The position numbers and the translations under genes are program-made. Under the pieces are notes generated by a model, which had not been told where the DNA came from, did no database searches, and saw only the letters and a list, made by a program, of their open reading frames with translations. A stretch of 64,000 nucleotides of DNA from Fragilariopsis cylindrus CCMP1102 (lineage: Eukaryota; Bacillariophyta; Bacillariophyceae; Bacillariales; Bacillariaceae), in assembly GCA_900095095.1 (NCBI GenBank), contig FMBT01000368.1, positions 124,001 to 188,000 on the forward strand, written 5' to 3'. Shown one piece after another: positions 52,839 to 63,007 of this stretch. Numbering within the stretch: the stretch's first letter is position 1; every line of letters begins with the position of its first letter.

Positions 52839-54102
52839 CCGTCCGTGATGACGAGAAACTATAACAACGATCAAACTGATCGAAGAACCAACAACAAGAC
52901 GATGATCGGTCTCCAAGGGTGCTAAACGCACAAGAAGACAAGACGATAATCGATCACCAAGGGTGCCGAAAGCACAAGAATAACCAAACCGATTGGTAGT
53001 ACAATACAGTACTGCTGATTCCAATAAATCATATCAAGAACTAACTAGTACAAGCGAAGCGACAAGCGAAGCAACGTACGAAGCCCATTATAAACAACAA
53101 GCCTCGCAAGTACAAGTACAAGCGAAGCGAAACAACAAGCACCTCCAGTGACGTAAAAGAAACTTACGTAAGGATGAAAATTAATTATAATACAGTAACC
53201 ACAGGAAACGTATTATAAGTATGAAGCACTGCAATAATCAACGATACGCTGAAAGCACAATCAACGATACGCTGAAAGCACAAGAAGAACCAATACCACC
53301 GTAAAATCTCCAAGGGTGGTATGATATAAAACAACTGAACGATACGATACTGTATCAAGATAATAAACAACAAGATAATAAACTACGAGATTATCAGCAA
53401 GAAGAACCGAACTAATCCGACTGGTAGTACAATACAGTACTGCCGATTCCATAACTAAATAATATAAAATAACAACTCGTCGTAACCAACGACAACAAAG
53501 CAATATCAAATAATAACAATCATTAATAACAATCATTGATTGAATAGCAATACAACTAAGAATAACATACCAAAGAATCGATACGAAACAACGATCGATC
53601 TCCAAGGGTGGTATGAAATACAAAATAATATATAAACAAATCAAACAAAACAAAACAAAATATAAAAACAAATCAAAATAAACAAATAACAATAAAGACG
53701 TAGATAATAAATATATTGAACTTTATTGGTATATCAAAAAGAATGAAATAACGAGTGAACGTATTTTTATGAATAAAACAAAACGTAATAATAACTATGA
53801 ATCAATGAACGATGAAGAAATAATTAGTCTCCAAGGATGAATACACAACACTTCTTTAGAAAATGGATTAGGAATAAAAAATTCTAAAAATGTCCATGGA
53901 TTAGGAATAAAAAATATTCCTGAAAGTCCAAAAAGCAGCCAGTGTAAAGACAACTACAACCAAAATTGTTGTATGGGACCAGGAATAGAAAACTTGAATG
54001 ATTACCCAACCAAACATCACTCTAAGCAACATAGTAATGAATACCGAATACACTTATATATAACAAATAAAAAAATGATCGTACAAAGACTATCCAAGGG
54101 TG

Positions 54103-54396
54103 TGTTAGATAATATCGCGCTAGTCGACTACTTCGACTAACTATATCCAACTGTGATTCAACATAGGTGCGGTTAAACTACTGTTACAGGATTGACTCAA
54201 CTGACTCAACTGCCACACCATGGATCGCCCAATAATATATGAAGATAGCCTTGTACAGAAGAACCACCAACACATGAGATAAGGAACACAGGATGTAAAC
54301 AACATACTGAGCTCACTTTAATCTAGAACATCATTGTAACTCTAATATAACATTACCATTAACAACCACTATATGTCTTAGTATTTACTTCTAATA
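54103..54396 (+). repeat. 3' LTR (294 bp)
   Basis: Same sequence as 52530-52823; preceded directly by CCAAGGGTG, followed by AAAAG. Confidence 0.9.
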
Positions 54397-54656
54397 AAAA
54401 GCACTAAGTTGCGCATACGTCAGGTATCCAACCAGAAGACTCACATATTTGCTGCCTTGCTTCACTAAATACACCAATGGAAGACAATAATAATGGATAA
54501 TATATTTGACTGTTTATATGTGGTCTGAATGCTGATACTGATGGTTTTATTGCCGTTTGAAGCAAGCACGCTTGTACTTTTCTAGATACAAAATTGAACT
54601 AATCAATTTGAAGATGACAGATAGTTTACAATTAATGTATATTCCTATTCGATTAT

Positions 54657-55010
54657 CTATCTAGTATGGAACATATCAAAATGATCATTACATAAATTAA
54701 GACCACAAATAAGACACTTTTTACTGGGTCTACGAATGATATGTAATTCGTCAGCATCTTCAGCTTTTGCTTTCAAATATAAATAGCACCACCAGTAGAT
54801 ACATTTTGCTTGGTTTGATATTATTCGATGATGGTTGCTCTGATTGAGACTAAATCGTCTATTGTTATATTTTTCAAGTGACGGTTTTGCTATTGATAAC
54901 CTATCCCTTTGTATTGCTGATGGTTGGACAAAGATTGGTTGTTGTTTCATTGTATGCCAATTTTGGTGATCCATCGCATGTCCAACAAGTGATTCAATAC
55001 TTCCTCCATG
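54657..55010 (-). pseudogene. Possible transposase tail fragment
   Basis: Open frame of about 118 codons without a good start. The C-terminal end RRPSKKCLICGLNLCNDHFDMFHT has the CxxC...C..HF..FH spacing of the Cys/His finger that ends piggyBac-type transposases. The rest is basic and Gln/Asn-rich. It is probably a fragment of an old element, since no catalytic core is present. Confidence 0.35.
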
Positions 55011-55039
55011 CAACGGAAAGTGTCCATGGTGTAAATGCG
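54998..55039. repeat. Solo copy of the TACTTCCTCC terminal repeat
   Basis: TACTTCCTCCATGCAACGGA followed by AAGTGTCCATGG matches, with a few differences, the arms of the inverted-repeat element at 26111-26200, including the continuation GTAAATG. No inverted partner found nearby. Confidence 0.5.
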
Positions 55040-55646
55040 TCTAGCTACCTAAGTTCACTAGACTGAAGACTTCTATGCTATTAACATATGTAAATAGTGT
55101 TTATTAGAAGTGTGAGCTTATGCTTAGTTGCTCTGTATGATTCGTATTCCCTCATATGGTCTGTCCTGATCGGTCATTCCATAGTGACAAATACCGTCGT
55201 CTCATTTATCATCCCAGTCACAAAAACAACTCCAGTTTTAAACATACTCAAATAACGGTAAACGTTATTTTAATTACTTGCGTTTTTATATTCATAGTGA
55301 TTCGCGTGGACACTCCATTGATACAAGAAATGTGACAGAATCTTATAATTTATTCTCGCTTAATCTCATAAAATCGCTGAAAAAATCTATTTTTAAATAG
55401 GAATTAATGAAGGAGCAATCGCTACTAAGCCAATCACATAATAATGTAAAATCTCCGAGAAATCAAAGGAGTGCCGCAACGTACTGTACTGTTGAAAAGC
55501 ATAGGCACAAACCAAGCATACCCACAACCAGCAAACATAATCCCCTATCAAAAACAATATTACAAGTATTATAACTTTATAATTCTGTAATATACGACGT
55601 ATTTTGCTAAACCAACCTTCGATATAATAAAGAATACCAATTAATC
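55040..55646. other. Intergenic, nothing recognised
   Basis: AT-rich spacer leading to the secreted-protein gene. No ORF with homology. Confidence 0.45.
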
Positions 55647-56825
55647 ATGATGTTTCGTATCGCTACTGTATTAGCCTTGTCTTTTGCACAGGTCCAGGCT
55701 AATGTAATCAATCAAAACAATGGTGATATCCCATTGAACAGCAAGGCTGGACGTAATTTGATCCAGAATTCTCGTAAGGCCACCTCCAGTTACAGTGGTA
55801 GTTACGGCGGTAGTGGTCAGTCTCAATACGATGGTAACTATCAAGAAATTGATTGGGATTCTATTGATACGTCGTACCTTGCTGGGTACAGTGTTAAGTT
55901 CCAGGGTTGTCATCACGTCCAACAATGGAATGACGACGCAGAAGACGAAGACGATATTAAAATCATGACTCAACGTCTTGTTCGATTCCGAATGTGTCCT
56001 GCCGATTCTTGTTCATCAATCACAACCAAGGGATGTGATAAAAACTATGGTGATTACCTCGTTGATATGGAAACATACGTTGCATTATACATGGACCAAA
56101 TGCAAGAACAGTATATGAACCAAAACTCGTATTACCAAAACAACGGCAACCGTGAACTTAGTAATAATAACAACAATAACAACAACAACAACAGCAATAA
56201 ATACAACATGAACATTGAGGACTACATGAGTTGTCAAGAAATGTCACTTGATGACGACCAACGCGAACGGGCGCGTGAGTTGAGACAGAGAAAGTTGTCG
56301 AACGGTTATTCTTCCAACTACTACCAGTACAGTGATGATGATGTTTCATACTATATCGGCCCATACTGTGCCGAACAAGGTGGTGAAATCCGTTTAGGTG
56401 TCTTCTATGATGATACATGTACTGTCAAGGCCGAAGAAGGTTCGGACATGTTCGAGTCGGCACACAATGGTATGGCATTGCCATACTCAAAACAATCCAT
56501 GGTTTCTCTGGAATGTATGAGCTGTGGAGGGTACGGTGAAGTTAACGAGTTATGTCAAAGTCTTTATGAAGTTGCTGGTAAATGTGAAACAAAGATGAGT
56601 GTCTATTACCCAAATGAATCAGCCTGTACATACCTTCAAGGTATTAAAATTATCCGTGAGGATGGTGTTATTCGAACATCAGCAACACGAAAGTCTACAG
56701 CTGCTGCTGTTTCTACCGGTGTATTCCTAACTGCTGCTGTACTATTGTCAGGTTATGTTTATTACTTACGAACGAAACTTGGACGTGCACGAATTAATCT
56801 TGCAGGAGGAAACAGTTCGTTGTAA
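55647..56825 (+). CDS. Secreted Cys-rich type I membrane protein, stramenopile-specific type
   Basis: 392 aa, single exon. Signal peptide MMFRIATVLALSFAQVQA, then an extracellular region with about 15 Cys in recurring patterns (FQGCHHVQQW, VRFRMCPADSC, GCDKNYGDYLVDMETYV, YIGPYCAEQGGEIRLGVFYDDTC, LECMSCGG). There is an Asn run after RELS, an acidic RERARELRQRKLS segment, and a C-terminal transmembrane helix (AAAVSTGVFLTAAVLLSGYVYYL) with a short basic tail. I recall this Cys pattern from expanded diatom/oomycete secreted-protein families of unknown role. The combination of Asn-rich stretch, Cys-rich domain, RxL-like sites and a C-terminal TM also recalls silica-vesicle membrane proteins (silicanin type), but I cannot confirm that. 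Confidence 0.75.
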   Translation: MMFRIATVLALSFAQVQANVINQNNGDIPLNSKAGRNLIQNSRKATSSYSGSYGGSGQSQYDGNYQEIDWDSIDTSYLAGYSVKFQGCHHVQQWNDDAEDEDDIKIMTQRLVRFRMCPADSCSSITTKGCDKNYGDYLVDMETYVALYMDQMQEQYMNQNSYYQNNGNRELSNNNNNNNNNNSNKYNMNIEDYMSCQEMSLDDDQRERARELRQRKLSNGYSSNYYQYSDDDVSYYIGPYCAEQGGEIRLGVFYDDTCTVKAEEGSDMFESAHNGMALPYSKQSMVSLECMSCGGYGEVNELCQSLYEVAGKCETKMSVYYPNESACTYLQGIKIIREDGVIRTSATRKSTAAAVSTGVFLTAAVLLSGYVYYLRTKLGRARINLAGGNSSL

Positions 56826-57237
56826 GCATTGAGCGATGATGAAAAGAAAACACACATACTAAAAAATATATGTCTTCGAAGATAGAAGCGAAACAAAACC
56901 TTTAAATATATTTGCCCTATATTTTCCCTTCTACAAATTTGATGATCTCTGGATCTGTGCATTGTAAAATAATTTACATTTAATTAAATATTCTGTTAAA
57001 AAAGAAGAATACAACGTCTGCTTATACTTAGCCCTATATAAAATATTGAACTACAGTACCAGAACACACTATCATATCAATCACACTGATTATTTTTAAG
57101 AATTCTCATTTAAAATTATTACAGCAAACAAGTAACCATTCCTTCTTCAGTCCTTTTTTAATCAACTGATACCAGACAGACCAGTTAGCTAGTAGTAGGT
57201 GTGATGTGTCTTTTTATTCACATTTATTTATTACTTG
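56826..57237. other. Convergent intergenic region, nothing recognised
   Basis: 3' flanks of two converging genes; AT-rich, no repeat or ORF of note. Confidence 0.5.
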
Positions 57238-60200
57238 TTAATTGCTGCAACAACCTAGGAAAGAACCTCCAACAGTCGGACAACATTTCCCAGTCAGACC
57301 TAAGGTTGCACAACTTAGGTTGCTTTCGCAGGAAGAAGACGAAGAAGAAGAAGACGACGCCGAGTTCGTAGTGTTGCTGTCGCTGTCCTCCACGTGCTTT
57401 TTGTTAGATGTAGTGTCTATTGAATTATTGAATCCAGGTTGCTGACTGATAAAATATAATACCTGACTTTTACTTAAGGCTGAATCTAACTGGTTGCTTA
57501 TAATACCACGGGCATCATCCCACGCTTTGTTTGGATCAATAAGCGCATGGATTGAAGTAGTGTAACCTCGCCAAGCCATTTCGACACTACTTCGACCTTT
57601 CATTAAATATGGATATTCATACTTAACATAGTCTTCATCCATAAGTAATCTGGTAGCGGCCGTAATTGGAATAACATTGATCATATGAACATACAATGGA
57701 TCATTACCAAACCATGTATTCGCGGCGACATCTAGCATACCAACATTACCGACCATATAATTCTCCTCAAATTCTGAAGGATATATGTGTGGATGTATGG
57801 TGCTGCTCACACTATCTGTGTTATTATTGAATTGTTGAACTTTCGAAGGAAGCATATGCCAATACATTTTAGTACTCCGGATTTCGGTAGAGAGTAGAAG
57901 CCGTGCAAAGTCGGTGACGTCTGATGCGACATGTTCGTGCCTTACCAACGACCATAAATAGGCTCCATAATAGCAATTTACTGCCTCGCTTGAGCTTTCT
58001 TGTGATTTGCCATTACCAAATGAAAACATACCCGTTGCGAATGAGTGTCCGTCGAACCATGATTTATGTCTAGACATGGGAAAGAATATAGTATCAGATA
58101 CGATACTCCGAGAATTCCCGTTGGAGGAATGAGCAATGTCATGGAATAATGCATCAACGTTGGCTCCAAATCGATCAATAAAGGTAGGGTCTAGCTTTGC
58201 CATGACTGCAGATGCAAAAAGAAAATACCTGCATATACAATATTACAGCACAGCAGCGCAAACGGAAAAAAGAATCAGAATTTAATTGTCTGTTTATTGA
58301 TGTAATAATTGCCGAAAAACAGAAAAGAAAGCGAAATCAAATGCATTACACTTACCCATAGTGAAAATGGTGGTCGTTGTATCGACCGTTCCCAAAATCT
58401 TCCCCCTTGTCACGCAGTCCATTTGTGGAGCAAATTCCTCCCATGTTGGTATCAAAAAGAAGACTATCGCTTACATCGGAAGACAGGTACGCTTCGAGAT
58501 ACTTCGATAGCTGCATTTTCACTTTGGTCAGAACACTTTCTTTCTCGTCAATTTTAATAGTATCATTTCCTCTACCTTTGTCGTCGCTTTTTGTTTTTAC
58601 TTCGAGTTGATCAGCAATATGCGCTAGCTGAGCCAATCTCGCAACCTGCTTACCATAGCCATACACATTCTCAGAAAAATTCGGTAGCACTTGTGCCAAG
58701 TCGTCGTCGACTTGTTTTAGAATTAAGGTTCTGATGTCATCATTCACAGTCTGGATTGGGCTATCAAATTCCATGTCGTAAAGTGGTTCCTCAAAACTCC
58801 AAGAAGACCCGACCACTGCAGTCATGTTTCCCTTAATGCATTCATAATGCACGTCGAAATCGTCATTACTTAGAATATCTGACTTGGATATTACCTCGGC
58901 ATGATGCGGCAAGGCTAGCATCAATAATTGTTTCGCGTCAACAGTCTTACTCAACATGGAACGCGTTTCAAATTTAAAAGTAAGAGTGGCACTGCTACTC
59001 GCTGCATCAACGGTCGGAGGTTTTTTCGACGAAGAAAATGTCGATTTGTGAAATTCGTATGATATATCACCTCCCACTGGATAAACATCTGAGTGATAAA
59101 TAAGTCGTCGAATTCCAGTGGAAGATTGACGTGTCTTTTGGATACCATCATCATCCTTTGGAATATAAGCCAACCGAATGACTCCTGAAAAAGTGGCAGC
59201 GGAAGAGATAGTATTCTTCGTAATCTTATCAAATACTAGATTCATTGGTTCTGATGCAAACATTAGCCAGCTGACGCCCTCTGGTGTTTTGAATATGAAC
59301 TGAACTCCACGCATTGTTGTATATTTCGGGTCGCTTTCCTGTATATACATATGTAAGAATAGACAAGTGCAATACAATTATTAGTACTCATCTCATATCA
59401 ATGCACAGGTTGGATTTTATATACTGTACATGTCGGAATAAGTCTGTTATTTTTTCTTTTCTTACATCGATACTGCAAACACCAAAGCCATCTAACCGTC
59501 GTCGACCTCCATTCTTCTCATTTATAATATCACTAATATCGTCATTATCTTCATCCCCCGGACACAGTATATCGCTGAAGATACTAATTGGTTTCAAAAC
59601 TGGAGTCGATTTCATATATGATACAGTTACGTAAGGACTCCCCTGTACCAAGGTCGTTGCCCATTTACTGTTGGAAGAAGAAACAAATCTTAAGGTGACA
59701 CTGAGTGGGTCATACTCGACAACATGACGTCTAATAATTTCTTCTTTTGTTGTTAAAGTCAATTCTGGAGTAAACGGATCAGAAATTTTATGGCCTTCAA
59801 TGTCAATGACGCGATTTCCAGCAGGGTACGATACCCGAAGTGACGATGAAGACCAACGGTATGCGAATGGATACACGGCAATTGGATACGACATAGAATC
59901 TCCCTGTGGAGCACGTACAACAAGATTCGTCCAAAAGGCTCCAGTGGGAAAAGGATTTAAGAATGACATGGATTGAGATGAAGTACCATCACCACCTACA
60001 CCAGCAGCAGCAGCAGTAACAGCGCTGTCGCCATCACCACCAGCAATCAGACTTGGATGGAATAGATCCATATCAAGAAAACCATCAATTGGATCGTCGA
60101 ATTCAGCTCGGTCCACTTGTGGAAACGGCATAGTAAATTTTTGAGTTTGGATAGGAACTTTCAGAGGTTGTGGTGGTATGAGTAAAAAATCAGGACTGAC

Positions 60201-60559
60201 ACTCCACCCGCCAGTAGCAGGAAGACCAAAATAGGATACGAGGCACAGGTACCTCGAAATGATGATGACGTAGTAGTTGTTGCAGTTGCTATTTCTGGTG
60301 CACTCTGATGACGACGTTTTTGCTGCTGCTTCCTATTATCATTGCTAATAAAGAATTCTCGTTCATCAGCGGTCGTACTTTCACCTTCATTGTCAGTGGT
60401 AACCAATTCTTCACCGACTAAGGAATCTGCATCGTCAGTATTATTCATGCTGGGAGATGTCGCTGTTGATGTCGTGCTCCCATAGAAATAATTAAACTGA
60501 GGTCGTGTTCGTGGGGAACGTTGTGAATAAGTCAACGAATCATTTTTTTCATGGCCCAT
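57238..60559 (-). CDS. GH81 endo-1,3-beta-glucanase, membrane anchored
   Basis: Hydrolyses beta-1,3-glucan; in a diatom the natural substrate is chrysolaminarin or callose. Exons 60559-59466, 59338-58356, 58228-57238; introns 59339-59465 and 58229-58355 (both GT-AG, 127 nt) join VCSID to ESDPKYTTMRG and HHFHYG to YFLFASAVMAK. A signal anchor (YPILVFLLLAGGVSVLIFYS) follows a 110-residue cytosolic tail. Just after it, near 60180, one missing base breaks the frame before IPPQPLKVPIQTQ. The catalytic module has PTGAFWTNLVV, YPFAYRWSSS and the GH81 core SWFDGHSFATGMF...SQESSSEAVNCYYGAYLW with its acidic residues. The C-terminus adds a Ser run and a Cys-rich module (CESNLSCATLGLTGKCCP...GCC). Confidence 0.93.
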
Positions 60560-61079
60560 ACTAGTATTTCTGCTTCTTCTCTGGATCCTGATTCTAGATT
60601 CGATCTGATTCGATTGACAAAGTATTAACACCGTATCTACCCGATTGCTATTCCGATGTACAGTATATACAGTATTGATATTAATGATACCAACAATCTT
60701 TTTTTAAATCGATCTACTTTTAGAATAGTTCAATCGTCGGAGTGGCACTCATTCATTTAAAAATAAAAGTGTTATGAACGTTCTACCAGCACTTGTGCAT
60801 ACGTACAACAAAGTATCGGCATGATTTGGATTTCTTTTCAATGATCGATGACGTTCGAATCCTGCACATGGAAATAAGAGCTATTTCAGTCTCAAAAGAA
60901 TGTTGGGTCTTGTGGGACTCATATTTTTTTCCACAAATTGAAAATCATAAATCATAAATATCACATCATCGGAATCGGAAAATGTTTCATAAAATAATTT
61001 AAGAGTAGAGCGGATAGCCTCGGAAGATCGTTGAAGATTGAATTCTTGTGTGTTCTTGTACGCAAATCTAATAATCAGC
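60560..61079. other. Divergent promoter region, nothing specific
   Basis: Spacer between the GH81 and DUF4239-like genes. The GH81 frame stays open a little upstream to 60631 but has no ATG there. Confidence 0.45.
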
Positions 61080-62563
61080 ATGATATTCAAATTTTACTAC
61101 TGTTGGGTAGTCGCCTTGGTGTCCATCTCGTCTTTTTGTGACGATGTTAAATCATTTCGTGTCAATCATCCGAAAGTAGTTCAGCGGCGACGAGTAGGTA
61201 GTCCCAGTACGTTGAGAGACTCGACGTCGTCGTCGACACGCCTTTTATCGTCGCCGACATCAACATCAACGTCAACGTCAATGCCGACGTCATCAGAAGA
61301 CTTATCTATTTGGGAGAAACTAGCAAGAGGTATATTTGGTGACGACGATTTTTCAAAAGATATCGAAAAAACGAAAGCATATACCAGTACAGTTTCATTG
61401 CTTCGTGTGGGAATACCATCATTTGCTTTTGCAGCATCCGCAAAGATATCATATCCTTATATTTCACTCGAATTAGCAAATGCAATCAACGACTCTGGTG
61501 TTTTTGCTGTTGTGTCACAAGATGCAAGTCAGTATATACAAAATATTCTTACTACATCGGGTCTTACATTTTCATTATTAGTTGGACAAACATATTATTT
61601 TATGTATCAAGTAAGTAGGCACAAAAATAACATATAGTGTATTTAGTGTGTATGTGTGTGTGTATGTGTGACATTGTGGAATTGTTGAATTGCGATACCT
61701 TAGCGTTGTGTATCGATTCATAAATAATTGAAGTGCACATGTTCAATGCAATTTTAATTATTGATTCGATTACCTACCTAACATCTCCCACTGTATGCAA
61801 ACTCATCCACTCGCTCACTCATCTCGCTCGTATATAATCACAATGTACATTATAGCAACAAGAGGCTATTTATCTAGCACTCTTTGAGGAAGTTACAATG
61901 GCGAAATCGTTACTAGAACAGGTCGCTCTAGTATCACAAGGTCGAGAGGTACTATACGAAAAAATCTTATTGTGCGTACAAGCATATGTACGAGACGATC
62001 TAACTAAATTCAATGACATCGAACCCGCCGAATTAATATCAAGAAGACCCTGCGATGATCCACTCGAACAAATTTTGTACCTGACAAGTGTAGGAGAACC
62101 TTCATTGGTATATCAAACTGTCCGATCACTTCGACAAGCACGATCGTATCGTCTCGGTGCCTTGCAAAGAAAGTTACCCCAGATACATATGATTTTACTT
62201 TGGACATTGGCGTCTATTGTCCTATTTACTTTTCCTTTACTAGGTGCAGGTTCTCAAACCATTGGTGGCCTTGGTATCTTACAGGTCCAGTCCTGGTATC
62301 TTGGTTTTATTGTTTTCGGAATTGGTCTTGTTTTGGGAGTTGTTGAGGAATTACGACGACCTGGTGAGGTTGGTTCCTACAATGCTCAGACAGTTCTGAA
62401 TATCATGGTGAGAGGATTAGAAGAAGAACTCGACTTGCGTTTGAGTGGGGATATTCTTCTTGAATCTAGACCTTTCAATGATATGTCCATGGACCCGTCG
62501 GTGGATAGCGACGGTTACTTAGGACCAGAATGGGATAGTTTCAGTGATAGTGACAACATATAA
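61080..62563 (+). CDS. DUF4239-like membrane protein, probably plastid
   Basis: Exons 61080-61610 and 61856-62563; intron 61611-61855 (GTAAGT...TTATAG) joins YYFMYQ to QQEAIYLALFEEV; 412 aa. The upstream frame is open, but ATG 61080 begins a signal peptide (MIFKFYYCWVVALVSISSF) with KSFRV after it, compatible with plastid entry. Two membrane-spanning pairs: SLLRVGIPSFAFAAS / TTSGLTFSLLVGQTYYF near the middle, and MILLWTLASIVLFTFPLL / WYLGFIVFGIGLVLGVVEEL near the C-terminus. Between them is RQARSYRLGALQRKLPQIH, the Arg-rich segment before the second pair as in DUF4239/bestrophin-like proteins. Function unknown. Confidence 0.65.
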
Positions 62564-63007
62564 GCTACAACTCTTTTAAATGAAATTCCTCTTCTGTCAG
62601 AACATCATGTGAATAGCTAGCTGGTTGAAATGTGTTTCAGATACAATACCACTCTGGCTGGTTAACAATAATTGCATACAGTACGGGAGCACATAATCAA
62701 AATGAAGAATGAAAATTGAATCAGCAATATCTTTTCAGTCACGTTAGACTTGTATGCGCGCCAGGTGCGCGCAAAATTCTTTGCTTCGTTTCCAATCACA
62801 CAATCCGCCCCATCACCGCTCAATCTTCTGAAATCAAGTTTTGCACCACAATCATGCAATCAGTCAATCGGTGATAACTTCATATCATACTTAACTTTCG
62901 AATTTGTTCCTTGTACCATCGTAGCCTCCCTACAATATCTTCACGAGTCCACAACTCCTGCATCTGACGACACAAACACCGTCGCTATCAGCAATATCAT
63001 CAATACT
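62564..63007. other. Promoter/5' leader of the selenophosphate synthetase gene
   Basis: Contains a GC-rich GCGCGCCAGGTGCGCGC inverted repeat at 62756-62772. The synthetase frame is open through much of this stretch but has no ATG before 63008. Confidence 0.45.

Larger units (their letters stand above)
52530..54396 (+). mobile_element. Non-autonomous LTR retrotransposon (TRIM-like)
   Basis: 1,867 bp bounded by 294-bp direct repeats (52530-52823 and 54103-54396) that appear identical base for base. Ends are TGTTAG...CTAATA. A 5-bp target duplication AAAAG flanks it (52525-52529 and 54397-54401). The 1,279-bp interior has no coding capacity, is A-rich, and carries repeated CCAAGGGTG motifs. Lacks gag and pol, so it must be mobilised in trans. 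Identical LTRs mean a recent insertion. Orientation is inferred from the primer-binding site next to the left LTR. Confidence 0.9.

Noticed and set aside
52824-54102. Degenerate gag/pol in the LTR element
   Set aside because: No frame on either strand shows retroviral protease, RT or integrase motifs; stops are dense and composition is A-rich.
61650-61672. GT-rich run in the DUF4239 gene as a regulatory element
   Set aside because: It is a microsatellite within the intron; no further evidence.
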